Source: Culex pipiens pallens (Eukaryota; Arthropoda; Insecta; Diptera; Culicidae). From it: a stretch of 64,000 bases of DNA. Shown here piece after piece: positions 24,105 to 35,599 of the stretch. The number at the start of each line of letters is the position of its first letter. Within the stretch, counting starts at the first letter, position 1. Below the pieces are notes generated by a model. It saw only the letters and a program-made list of their open reading frames with translations, made no database searches and was not told the DNA's origin. A program made the position numbers and the translations under genes. The stretch spans positions 68,307,457 to 68,371,456 of the forward strand of contig NC_068938.1 of assembly GCF_016801865.2 (NCBI RefSeq), written 5' to 3'.

Positions 24105-25837
24105 CGTGACGTTGCAACGCTTTGACTTTTCTTTTTTCAGTATTTCGGCTGTAACTCAAAAAATACATAAAAAAGGTATATATGTTATTACAGATTCGGA
24201 AAGGGCATTAAATTTCCTATAAGAAGCAGTGTTGAAACATTATTTTAGGTAAATAATCTATTTTTGAGAGGGGAATATGTAGCGTGACGTTGCAACGCGT
24301 GACTTTTTCTCAATCCTGACCCAATTTATGTTTTGCCATTAACTCTGCTCTGTTAAACGGCAAATTTTGAGTTCTCCTTCCATTTTTAATATAAAATTGA
24401 CCAACAAATCGAATGCAATCATTAGTTTTACGAAAAAATCAAACCTCGATTTTTAAAGACCACTTACATTCCGTGACGTTGCAACGCTTTGTTTTTGAAA
24501 ACAGGGTTTTTCGTTGCGTTGCAACGTCACGAAATTTTAGTTTCAAAATAAATCATAGTTTTTGTTAGTTTGAACAACTTTAGGTTAAGATTTTATTATA
24601 AGACATTATACACAGTACAAGGACATGTGAATTGACTGGCCCGCCCATGTAAAACCCCCTCCCCCCCTCTCCCTATACCGCTTTCACAGTAGCAGTACGA
24701 TTTACACAGTTTTCCAATGCAATATTTGCAATATTCCATTATCACGAAGGTTCCCCCCCTCTCCCCTCCTCTATCCATGTAATGGGACGTCCATGCATTA
24801 CGTAACGGCGTAATATCAAGGGGGGGTCCAAGATTTATACAAAAAAAATGTATCGGAAATGTATAACCAGAAGGTGGAGGGGGTCTAAAAATATAAATGT
24901 TTTGTTACGTAATGCAAGAACGCTCCCTTAATATTTTAATGGTTTTGAGCAATTTACAAAACACGTGGAAGTTTTAGAAGGGAGGAGGAGCTTCAAGTTT
25001 TCAGGAGGGCTGAAATTTATGAATAAAGTGCCCATATCGTTTGTTGATGGCCCCTAAGGGGTGATCTGCAAACAACGTAACTTATTTTGTTGACTTTTGT
25101 GCTTTTTAAATAAAATTTGAGGAAATAATAAAACTGTTTACCTGCGCAACATAACATTTTAAATTGCGAACAACTAAACGATGCATACAACTTATTTAGG
25201 TAAGGGTTCGTCCAACAACAAAGTGACAAAAGTTTGTAAAAAAAACAATCGAATCACGTGATTTTTATTGTTTAGTGAATTTTAATGTAATTTGGCCTAG
25301 GTAAGGGTGTGGGATAAAAAAATCGTTGCGTTGTATTAGAATGAACCCTCACGTAAATCAGTTTATCATAAAGGGACCATTCAGCTACCACGTGATTACG
25401 TTTAAGAAAGTTTTAGAATTTTTACCCCTGGTCTATCGGTCTATTTTGATTTGTTCAACAAGTTTCATAATATACCTATTCGAGTTGCATACAAACTTAA
25501 GTAACGGAATTTGTGAATGACACATGTACAATTCTTCTGTAAATATGCTCGGAAACATTAAATAAAAAATATATAATATTTAGTATCCTTTTATTTTCAA
25601 AAACCAACTACGCATACACCTTTTTTGCCATGTGACTAATATGATTTAAAATTTCGTGACGTTGCAACGCAAACTTAAACCTGTTGTAACTTTGGATCTA
25701 GACAACCAATTTAGTCGCTCTAGGTTGCATTTGAAAGCTCTTTCCAAGTACAAAGAGCATCCAAAATATCAAAATGATTGAATATTTAGTTTTCTGTTGG
25801 CATAAACAACTGTCCCTTTTTCGTGACGTTGCAACGC
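24105..25837. repeat. Element marked by six copies of CGTGACGTTGCAACGC
   Basis: The 16 bp motif occurs at 24105-24120, 24283-24298, 24472-24487, 25655-25670 and 25822-25837 on the plus strand and inverted at 24516-24531. Its core CGTTGCAACG is a perfect palindrome. Copies at 24516 and 25655 extend into a longer inverted match (gcgttgcaacgtcacgaaat), flanking about 1.1 kb that contains a small MITE. Regularly repeated palindromes inside a non-coding segment fit subterminal binding sites of a DNA transposon. No transposase was found. Confidence 0.65.
24783..24927. mobile_element. Small G-rich MITE with TGCATTACGTAAC termini
   Basis: The left end reads GGGACGTCCATGCATTACGT, and the right end is a near reverse complement (gttacgtaatgcaagaacgctccc). 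The interior contains a G-rich tract near 24820. Length is about 145 bp. It resembles short insect MITEs that carry ATTACGTAAC near both ends. Flanking duplication is unclear. Confidence 0.65.
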
Positions 25838-26821
25838 AATAAAATGGTAAACTTACACTAGTTCGAAAAAATACTTAACTTAAGATAAACGGCAAATCCA
25901 TGACATTTCCGTTTACTACATCTAAAAACCTACAAAATGCAATCAAAAGAATAATTTTTGGATTTTATTTCGCTGAAAACCAGGAGTTTTTAGAAAAATT
26001 TTTTAAAACGATGATTTTATCACGAATTGATACATAACTTAACCAACTTGTACAAAATGATATTCAAATGATCGACTAATGAAAACCATGATTTTTGAAG
26101 CTTCAAGTAGTCTAGAATCGAGGAAAAATATCCAAATAGCTCATACACGCTTTTCAAAAATTCATCCCAAGGTGTACATTGCCGGAGAATGTGTCAAGAT
26201 TTTTTTTTTCCAAGGTTTGATGTGAACAAAGCAAAAAAAAACAAAGCTGACTATTCCAAATAACAAATAAAATATGTACAAATTTCTCTGTAACAGTTTT
26301 AACTACCATTATTAAATTCCAATTTCAGACTTCACGCGCTGCAATATAATTAATTTCCCAAAAAGGACAACAATTCCATTGATTGGAGTGAGGGTTGGCA
26401 CGACGTTGGATCATAAATTTGTCGCTGCAAAGTGTTTTTGTTGTTATTGTTAATTAGTCAGGTGCATTCCACGGGGGGAAATCGGAAACGTTGGCAGAGG
26501 AAAATGGGACCAACATTTTCCACCAACAGCAGCAAAATACAAACGAACGAAATTTCATTAAGTCTTCCCATCTGTTTTCCTGTTGAGCGGCACTTTCCTC
26601 GGGGGAAAATGAATCTCGCCTTCCAAACACCTACCCAAACACAAAGATGAGAAACACATACAAACACATGTTAAATGCAACGCTGCTGTTTGAACACTAA
26701 GGTATATTAGCAGTGAGTTTGTGGAGGATGTTTTTGGTATTTGTTCTTACCAATTTAAGACTTTTCTCAAAATCTCTGCCGTCAAAAATTGTAGTGACGA
26801 TGACTTTATTTGAAAAATAAA
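25838..26821. other. Unassigned DNA
   Basis: AT-rich, with a GC-richer patch near 26440-26640. No recognisable exon, RNA gene or shared repeat. Confidence 0.45.
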
Positions 26822-27180
26822 CCCGGGCAGACGGTAATAACAAAATTAATAATATTTCAATAACAAATCCTGTTAAAATAACAAAAAGTGTTATTATTTT
26901 ATGCTGAAGTTCAACTTCAAGAAGAAAAAATAATAACAGTTTCTGATAAAATAACAAAATTTGGTATTAAAGTGATATTATATTGAAAATGTTTAATAAC
27001 ACGCTAATAAGAGGAAATGTTATACATTTCAAAAACTCTCCTAATAACAAAATTTGTTATTCGTTCGGTATACTGACTTAGAAATAAAATTACCACAAAT
27101 CGCACAAATGGAAAAGTTTCTAAGTGTCTATAACACAATCAGTTATTATTTTTTCTTTTGTTAAATATGTTAAGATCTTT

Positions 27181-28060
27181 GGGATAATTTTGACCAATTT
27201 CGTCAGGGTCATTATTTTGGCCGTGAAATGGGGTCCTTAAGCTAAAATTATTCTAAAAAGTTGAAATTTTGAAAGTTGATTTTTTTAATTATTTGATATA
27301 CCCCTTAAGGGACTTTGCTAAAATTGGCTAGAACTATGGGATAATTTTGACCAATTTCGTCAGGGTCATTATTTTGGCCGTGAAATGGGGTCCTTAAGCT
27401 AAAATTATTCTAAAAAGTTGAAATTTTGAAAGTTGATTTTTTTAATTATTTGATATACCCCTTAAGGGACTTTGCTAAAATTGGCTAGAACTATGGGATA
27501 ATTTTGACCGATTTCGTCAGGGTCATTATTTTGGCCGTGAAATGGGGTCCTTAAGCTAACATTATTCTAAAAGGTTGAAATTTTGAAAGTTGATTTTTTT
27601 AATTACTTGATATACCCCCTAAGGGACTTTGCTAAAATTGGCTAGAACTATGGGATAATTTTGACCGATTTCGTCAGGGTCATTATTTTGGCCATGAAAT
27701 GGGGTCCTTAAGCTAAAATTATTCTAAAAAGTTGAAATTTTGAAAGTTGATTTTTTTAATTATTTGATATACCCCCTAAGGGACTTTGCTAAAATTGGCT
27801 AGAACTATGGGATAATTTTGACCGATTTCGTCAGGGTCATTATTTTGGCCATGAAATGGGGTCCTTAAGCTAAAATTATTCTAAAAAGTTGAAATTTTGA
27901 AAGTTGACTTTTTTTAAATTATTTGATATTCTACCTAAGGGATTTTACTAAAATTGGCTAGAACTATGAAATAATTTTGACCAATTTCATCGGGGTCATT
28001 TATTTCACCATGAAATGGGGTTTCAAGCTAAAATTAATCCGATAAAATTAACTTTTGAGA
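27181..28060. repeat. 157 bp tandem array, about 5.6 units
   Basis: Units start with 'gggataattttgacc' at 27181, 27338, 27495, 27652 and 27809, exactly 157 bp apart, with a diverged sixth unit from about 27968. Each contains 'ggggtccttaagctaa' and 'gatatacccc'. The same array occurs in the nested copy at 29571-30200 and as decayed pieces at 58125-58220. Confidence 0.93.
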
Positions 28061-28673
28061 GTTCATTTTTTTTAATTTTGTTATATTCCCTAACGGAATT
28101 GATTTATTTATTGAGAATTTTTGAAGTGTGAATAACAAAAACTGTTATTATTTTCACAGAGCCAGGAAGTCGGAGCTGACGTTGAAGTTCGAGCTGGAGT
28201 GAGACCTCGGAGACTGCATCGGATTCAGCTAATTTTCAGCAACTTTTACTTGGAGTCGGAATCTGTGAAGTCGGGTATTTTTGCAGAGCTAAAGTCGTCG
28301 TTGACGTCATATCCTGCATCCAGAGTCGGAGTTGTCTTCAAAGTATGGATTCAAAGTCGCTTGGAGGTACCCGACTCTACAGCCCTGACTAGTACAGAGG
28401 AGTTATGGCAACTGCAGGTTTATTTGCAAATTACAAATAAACCAAAACAATAACTTTTTTTGTTATGAAGACATACCAGTTCAATAACATTTTTTGTTAT
28501 TATGCTGCTCCACCTCTCCGCACAAAATAACAAATCTTGTTATTCCTTCATGATTCCTTCTGTGTTATTGGTTTGTTATTGCAATAACAACATAATAACA
28601 GTTTAAGTTATTCTTCGAACAAATCTTTGTTATTGATTTTTGTTATTTTAACAACTAATCCGATCATCCCAAT

Positions 28674-31371
28674 TAGAGGGTGACGAGCGGGAATTCCCGG
28701 GAAAAATTTCCCGGGAAATTGACCATTTTTGGACCTCTCGATTCCCGGGAAATTCGGTCGAGACTCCCGGGAAATTTAAACTTATAAATATCGACGCAAA
28801 ATTATATAAACTAATCAGAAAAACATTTGAAAAATTCAAAATTGTTAAGAACATTGAATGTCCATTGTTCGATATTCAAGTTCGAATAAACCAATGTTTC
28901 TCTAATCTTCTTATTCAGAAAGTGTATATTTTAACTTGTCAAAAATTCCAATAACTATAATTTAGAGAAGCCAAAAAAAGGTGGACCCACGGGTGGACCC
29001 CAAAATTTACCTTAAAAATTATTAAGCAGTTACACCCTTGATATGGAATCAAATGTTTTATTTTCAAATATTATTTTTTCTAATTATTTGTAAAAGGGAA
29101 AAGCTTTTTCAAGTTAAGTTCAATTTCCATATCTTCTCTTGAACATAGCAATCCAATTTAGTTTCTTGTGAACATTTGGGTTTTCCTGATAACTGTAAAT
29201 ATTTTTCAATGAATATTTAATGTTGAACTTAAAAATTACAAAAAAAAACAATTTAATTTGTTGTCTTGAGTCGTTGTTTCCCGGGTAGACGGTAATAACA
29301 AAATTAATAATATTTCAATAACAAATCCTGTTAAAATAACAAAAAGTGTTATGATTTTATCCTGAAGTTCAACTTCAAGAAGAAAAAATAATAACAGTTT
29401 CTGATAAAATAACAAAATTTGGTATTGAAGTGATATTATATTGAAAATGTTTAATAACACGCTAATAAGAGGAAATGTTATACATTTCAAAAACTCTCCT
29501 AATAACAAAATTTGTGACCATAACACAATCTGTTATTATTTTTTCTTTTGTTAAATATGTTTAGATCTTTGGGATAATTTTGACCAATTTCGTCGGAGTC
29601 ATTATTTTGGCCATGAAATGGGGTCCTTAAGCTAAAATTATTCTAAAAAGTTGAAATTTTGAAAGTTGATATTTTTAATTATTTGATATATCCCCTAAAG
29701 GACATTGTTTAAAATGGTTAGAACTATGGGATAATTTTGACCAATTTCGTCGGAGTCATTATTTTGGCCATGAAATGGGGTCCTTAAGCTAAAATTATTC
29801 TTAAAAGTTGAAATTTTGGAAGTTGATTTTTTTAATAATTTGATATACCCCCTAAGGGACATTGCTAAAATTGGCAAGAACTATGGGATAATTTTGACCA
29901 ATTTCGTCGGGGTCATTATTTTGGCCATGAAATGGGGTCTTTAAGCCAAAAAATATTCTAAAAAGTTGAAATTTTGAAAGTTGATTTTTTAAATTATTTG
30001 ATATACCCCCTAAAGGACTTTGTTTAAAATGGTTAGAACTATGGGATAATTTTGACCAATTTCGTCGGAGTTGAAATTTTGAAAATTGATTTTTTAATTA
30101 TTTAATATACCCCCTAAGGGATTTTACTAAAATTGGCTAGAACTATGAAACAATTGTGACCAATTTTATCCGGGTCATTTATTTCACCATGAAATGGGGT
30201 TTCAAGCTAAAATTAATCCGATAAAATTAACTTTTGAGAGTTCATTTTTTATTTAATTTTGTTATATTCCCTAACGGAATTGATTTATTTATTGAGAATT
30301 TTTGAAGTGTGAATAACAAAAACTGTTATTATTTTCACAGAGCCAGGAATCCGGAGCTGACGTTGAAGTTCGAGCTGGAGTGAGACCTCGGAGACTGCAT
30401 CGGCTTCAGCAAATTTTTAGCAACTTTTACTTGGAATCGGAATCTGTGAAGTCGGGTATTTTTAGAGAGCTGAAGTCGTCGTTGACGTCATATCCTGATC
30501 CCAGAGTTGGAGTTGTCTTCAAAGTATGAATTCAAAGTCGCTTGGAGGTAGCCGACTATGCAGCCATGACTAGTACAGAGAAGTTATGGCAACTGCAGGT
30601 TTATTTGCAAATTACAAATAAACCAAAACAATAACTTTTTTGTTATGGAGACATACCAGTTCAATAACATTTTTTGTTATTATGCTGCTCCACCTCTCCG
30701 CACAAAATAACAAATCTTGTTATTCCTTCATGATTCCTTCTGTGTTATTGGTTTGTTATTGCAATAACAACATAATAACAGTTTAAGTTATTCTTCGAAC
30801 AAATCTTTGTTATTGATTTTTGTTATTTTAACAACTAATCCGATCATCCCAATAACATATTTCGATCTTCTCACAATATCAAAAACTGACCTTCCCAAGT
30901 TATTTCCGTCTGCTCGGGTTATCATATTGCAAAATTCCCGATAAAATGGGAAATTATGTATAAACTATATCAATTATTTTTTTTACAAAAATCTAATAAC
31001 AAGTTTGTGAACCTTTTGAAAAATCACTCAGTGCGAATTAAGATTCGTAAATATTTTAAACTACAATTTTGAGTCTTAAAAAAAAACTCAAGAAACGATT
31101 GTGTTTTTGCAGATTCAGAAAAAAAAATCAAAAGTTTTATATAGTTCCTCAAAACAATGAGGCTGCTCAAATTAACGTTTCATAGAATTAGTAAGAATTA
31201 ACAGTAACTGAATTCATTTAAAAGAAACAAATTTATTACTTTTCATTTAAAATTTTTGACACTGTTGGCGTAGTAAAAAAAATCTCCCGGGTCCCGGGAA
31301 TTCCCGGGAAATAGCCAAATTCAACTCTCGATTCCCGGGAAATTGAAAATCTCGAGAATCGTCACCCTCTA
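28674..31371. mobile_element. hAT-like non-autonomous element (2,698 bp) with 8 bp duplication
   Basis: Termini are TAGAGGGTGACGA at 28674 and the matching TCGTCACCCTCTA ending at 31371. The 8 bp ATCCCAAT is duplicated at 28666-28673 and 31372-31379. An 8 bp duplication and a YARNG-type terminus are characteristic of the hAT superfamily. The ends are rich in 'cccgggaaat' palindromes. The interior is non-coding and contains the second AATAAC-rich element. Confidence 0.88.
29280..30918. mobile_element. AATAAC-rich TIR element, inner nested copy (1,639 bp)
   Basis: It starts CCCGGGTAGACGG and ends CCGTCTGCTCGGG. It lies wholly inside the hAT-like element and is flanked by TT on both sides. It is closely similar to the outer copy, including its own 157 bp repeats (units at 29571, 29728, 29885 and 30043), and is collinear through 'ttcttcgaacaaatctttg'. 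One unit is partly deleted near 30070. Confidence 0.85.
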
Positions 31372-31445
31372 ATCCCAATAACATATTTCGATCTTCTCAC
31401 AATATCAAAAACTGACTTTCCCAAGTTATTTCCGTCTGCTCGGGA

Positions 31446-32151
31446 AGTTGATTTTTTGGTAATATTTCAAACATTTTAGGACCACCCTAGTCTTTCTACC
31501 AACACCGTTCAAGTGCATGCTGAGCACATTCGATGCCAACACAGCCAGGGTTGCATCTCCAGGGTTGGAGAAATGGCCTCGTTAAAATCATTTTAGCGAA
31601 CGATGACGAAGGAGTTCCCTCGGAAGAGGCGCTGCGGTGTTCCGGAATTTCATTCAAGCAACACTTGAATCGTTCCGGGCTTTCCGGGCTGCTCCAAACA
31701 CAAGTCAAAGCCAAGAAACGGCAAACAAATTTCTTATGCATACGCTTTCTTCTGCCTGATGTTGTGCAGTTGTGCAATTATTTATTCTACGAAAACAAAA
31801 GCCTTTTCAAAAGGAGGAAGCTTTATGGTTTTGCCTTGTGATGAGATTGTGTGAGCCTGTTATTGTCAGCAGTCATTATTTATGGCTGCTCGTACACTTG
31901 AGATTTTCCCCCAGACCACCACTCCAAGCAACACCTGAGCTGCAGGAGCAAGTTTCGATGACATAATGGCCAGCTGCCACAACGTCCTTCAGGTCAACAC
32001 TTCAAACCGGATGATTGCATGCATCGGAATCGGAGCGGCTTGACTTCTTGACTAGGACTCAAGGACAAATTAATTAGGCTTGTTAGCCTTCTTTCCCCGG
32101 AAGAAGATGAAGAAGCTAAATTGAACGGAACTACAAGTCGGTAATACTCAC
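31446..32151. other. Intron sequence downstream of the second DIP exon
   Basis: GC-moderate DNA beginning just below the donor at 32151-32150. ORFs on both strands (up to 102 codons) overlap each other and match no domain I recognise. Confidence 0.5.
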
Positions 32152-32294
32152 TGTACAGCCGGATCGTGCCGTCCGTTTCGCCCCGAGGGTTCTTGGCCAC
32201 GCACTTGTAGGTGCCGTAGTCGGTCTGCTGGATGTAGTAGATGTGCAGCCGCATGTGCGTCTTGTAGATCGGCATGCCGACCGTGGACTCTGTC
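32152..32294 (-). CDS. DIP/lachesin-like Ig receptor, next exon (second half of Ig domain 3)
   Basis: This exon continues the same Ig domain: ESTVGMPIYKTHMRL, then the D-x-G-x-Y-x-C signature (DYGTYKCVAKN, F-strand Cys), then PRGETDGTIRLY at the domain end. The acceptor is strong (ctctcccc...aaacag, AG at 32296-32295) and the donor is ACA/gtgagt (GT at 32151-32150). The 143 bp exon enters with one base that completes the Arg codon from the upstream exon and leaves in phase 1 after RLY. The two Cys residues of the Ig fold are therefore split between this exon and the one at 36668-36818. The C-terminal exon, expected to encode a low-complexity stalk and membrane anchor, is not in the remaining 32 kb as far as I can see. 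The product is an extracellular domain of a neuronal adhesion receptor. Family assignment is firm, paralogue uncertain. Confidence 0.92.
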
Positions 32295-32507
32295 CTGTTT
32301 TTTGGGGGAAGAGAGAAAGGGGGAGAGGATGATTGAATTGGGGCAAATAATCTGTTTTAAGGATTGACATACACGTAATCAATCTGGATGATACTCGGGA
32401 GTAATCGACTCCAGTGTGTCAGGGACATTGTGTCAGTGATATCAGAATTTCTAGTCGATTTTATGTCTTTGGAGAATTATAGAGTACTGGTAACAAGCAT
32501 TGAAATG

Positions 32508-33064
32508 AAACCGGCTCCGTGGCTTAATGGTTACGGCTTCTGCCTCACAAGCAGAAGGTCCAGGGATCAAATCCCGGTCGGTACCTTTGAAATTTTGGAA
32601 TCAAGAATTTGAACTTTGAATATGAACAAAAAACGAAACAGAGTCAGGTGAGATTCGAACTCACACCTTTGGATTGATGGTCTGGGACTCTTACCAGTCG
32701 GCCATCTTGAAGGTTATAAAACATGATGTATTCTTCTCATATTATATACGCTCTGATCCCTGATTTGCCTGAAGGGATTGGGAGTCTTAAGATAGATCAA
32801 GGATCCGTCTGGTGCTTGCTTCTATGTTAAGGCGGGGCCGGACAATGCCCAACGACCTCGGAATTGGGCCGCTAGGATCTCTGCCATTCTGAAATGGGTC
32901 GTTGGAAGCAGCGCGAGGGCTATCACCACCTAATACCCGGGACTGAGATAAGTTGTATCAGCATTCGGCATATACAAAAAGTCTGATACAAATTATACTT
33001 TCCCATAATTTCGCTACCGGTTAGCGGGTATTGGATTGGACCACACACACATACACACACACAC
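32508..33064 (+). mobile_element. tRNA-Val-like SINE with 22 bp target-site duplication and CA tail
   Basis: The head (32510-32585) has an A-box 'gtggcttaatggtta', loop CTCACAA with anticodon CAC (32546-32548) and B-box-like 'gggatcaaatccc'. A 22 bp direct repeat beginning ACTGGTAACAAG flanks the element (32486-32507 and 33065-33086). The 3' end is a CA microsatellite (about 33041-33064) rather than poly(A). A second tRNA-like segment in opposite orientation lies at 32642-32722. It sits in the DIP Ig3 intron. Confidence 0.88.
32642..32722 (-). other. Second, inverted tRNA-like segment inside the SINE
   Basis: On the minus strand 'gatggccgactggtaagag' (A-box-like) is followed by 'gagttcgaatctcac' (B-box-like, about 32650-32664). 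It faces the tRNA-Val-like head of the same element. Terminal stems are not those of an intact tRNA. Confidence 0.6.
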
Positions 33065-34499
33065 ACTGGTAACAAGCATTGAAATGTATTAACATTTGTT
33101 TCACTAAACTTATTTTTCTTTAGAACAAAATAAAAACAATCTTTTTGTCTGATACTTATCGAATTGCAGCAAATGAAAATAAATGGGTCAATATGAGTTT
33201 GTAATTCTATCTCATTCCTAACGTAAGAAAGATATAATTTTTGTTTAAAAAAAATTAACCCGACTTTTTTGAAATTTTTGGAATAACCTTAAACATTTCC
33301 TTATTGTGTTCTGCAAATAAAATAATTAGCAATGCTTTCAAATGGTGAAAGTCATATTTTTGAAATTATGGATATTAAAAAAAACAAATGAGTTTTTTTT
33401 ATTTTCAAAATTTGAGATACATATTTGACCTATCGATGCATCTGTGCTCTCCTATAAGAACTAGATAGGAAAACCAGCAAGCTTAGTACAAGAGCGCACA
33501 GAAGTACCGATATATTTCTGGATTTTTAAATAAAACACATCAATTTCAAAATTCGACATAGATGTTTTTTAAAAAGGCCGCTACTAATAAAAAATAAAGC
33601 AATATTTAATCAATTGTTTATTTTTTAACTATCCCAAAGTTATTTAAGTTAAAATTTACACATTTTTTTAAAATAGTTTTCGGATATTTTGACACTAAAT
33701 TTACAGGAAATGACTAATTTTTTATTCAAAAAATTTGAAAAAAATATTTAATATTAGGCAATTTGAAAAGAATTTGAAAAAAAAAATATTTTTTAATTTT
33801 TTTTGAAACTATCATCACCAAAACATTTTTAATTTTGCTGAAAATTTGAACCAATTCCTAATAAGGATACACATTTTTTGTCACCAGAATGCAAATTGAA
33901 TACATATTTGTATGAAAAATGATGAAGTATTAAAAAATGATGCTTCCACGATCAATCTAAACAAATTTCTCCCATGTATATTAAAAATTGTATTGCATTC
34001 TTTCGAGTGATTTAATTAGTTTAAACCTGCCGCTTTTAACTTAACTTTCACCCCGTTTTTGAATGACTAATTTTAATTTTTGTATTTTTCAATCTGGCTT
34101 ACACTTTTTGAGTGCTATCTAAGGGCAACTCATTCTGATCCATAATCCGTACATTGAATTATTTATAAAAGTTTTGAAATTTGGGACTTAAAAGATAAAC
34201 AGTGAGGAATTCACAACTTACAGAACAACTTATAGAACAATTCAATCAAACAAACATTAATTTCCATACAAAAATGATTTGATAATTCAAAGATTTGTAT
34301 TATTTTTTTTCTGCGGATTTCTTAAATCACTTTTTGTAACTAAAATAAATTTAAAAAATCTCTATTTTTATTTATTTTTTATCGTTTAATTTGATTTAGA
34401 GATACATATTAAATGCCATTTATTTATAAAATAGCAAAAAAAAATATTTTTTTTTTTAATTTGGCCCAGCATTTTATAATATCCAAGTAGTTGCAAAAA

Positions 34500-35590
34500 G
34501 TAGATTTTTTTAGCACAAGTCGTACATTTATCCAACGAGGTTCACCGATTAGTTTCATACAAAATGTTTTACAATTCTGAAAAATATCCTTTGATTGGAT
34601 TTATAAGTCAAATGTTCATGTATTTTGTCAATCAACCGTTTAATAAGAAAAATGATGAAAAGTATTATTTTTCTAAACAAGAGCTAAAAAGTTCAACTTT
34701 TCGGCATCCATTACAGTACTGAAAAGTAGCACTTTTCAGCATTTATTTTGAAAAGTGTTACCATTCGAAGGAAGTACAATAATAGTTATTTTTTGCAATT
34801 CCGTCTTAAAACTACTAACTTTTTCTGTTGTTCTAGAACGACGAAACAGCCTAATTTCCTCTACCAAAAATAACAGAATTGAAAAGAAACACTTTTCAAA
34901 ACAAATGTTAAATAGTTCTCCTTTTCAGCACTGAAATGGATGCTGATAAGTTGAACTTTTCAACACTTATTGTAAAAAATATTGTATGGGACTCTTCGTA
35001 ATACTTGATTTTTTCAGCAGATGTCGTATCTTCCAACTCGGTGAACCTTTTCTTTGCAACTTGTTGCGTAAAAACAATGGGCAACATTGAAAAATGAATA
35101 AATCTAGGGTTAATATTCAAAACAAACTATGAGTCATGGGTTCCCTATGCAGATAAGATCTTTTGAAAATTTATTCTAGAATAGTAGTTTATGCAACAAG
35201 TTGCAAAAAGAAGATTTTTTCAGCACGAGTTGTACATTTATCCAACGAGGTTTACCGAGTTGGATAAATACGACGAGTTCTGAAAAAATCAAGTTTTGCA
35301 ACGAGTTGCTTACAACATTTTTTGCAATTCCGAAAAACGCTTATTTAATGGAATTTTATGTCAAACATTCATGTGTTTAGTAAATTCATCGTTCAAAACA
35401 AAACAATATTGAAAAATGTTACTTTTCGATACTAGTGCTGAAAAGTTCAAATTATCAGCACCCATTTCAGTGCTGAAAAGTAGAACTTTTCAGCACTGTT
35501 ATTGAAAGGTATTAATTTTCCATTCTGTTATTTTTGGTAGGGAAAAGTAGGCCGTTTCGTTTCTCCAGAATGGCAGGAAAAGTTGACAGT
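34500..35590. repeat. Palindrome-rich repeat, second copy of the 7676-8155 family
   Basis: It contains 'cgtacatttatccaacgagg' near 34528 and the palindrome 'ccaacgaggtttaccgagttgg' region near 35240-35261. It also has repeated 'gtgctgaaaagt...acttttcagcac' short palindromes (about 34680-34745 and 35430-35500). No coding potential. Confidence 0.65.
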
Positions 35591-35599
35591 TTCACAGTG

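Larger units (their letters stand above)
26822..31444. mobile_element. AATAAC-rich TIR element, outer copy, split by a hAT-like insertion
   Basis: The left end reads CCCGGGCAGACGG followed by taataac. The right end (31432-31444) is CCGTCTGCTCGGG, its near reverse complement. The flanking bases are AA on both sides, compatible with a 2 bp duplication. The interior is dense in AATAACA/TGTTATT palindromes and carries a 157 bp tandem array (27181-28060) and a degenerate gagtcgga-rich stretch (28160-28400). The element is interrupted at 28674-31371. No transposase is visible. Confidence 0.8.

Noticed and set aside
24600..24780. C-rich strand as a separate promoter or CpG island
   Set aside because: The C runs belong to the G/C-run MITE-type sequence around 24640-24930. 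No other promoter feature is visible.
28199..28453. 84-codon ORF as a small gene
   Set aside because: It lies in a degenerate gagtcgga-rich part of the AATAAC element. The homologous stretch in the nested copy (30360-30600) has an in-frame stop.
31496..31841. Overlapping ORFs on both strands next to the DIP exon as an alternative exon
   Set aside because: Their translations lack Ig or stalk features, and neither has matching splice phase to the phase 1 donor at 32151.
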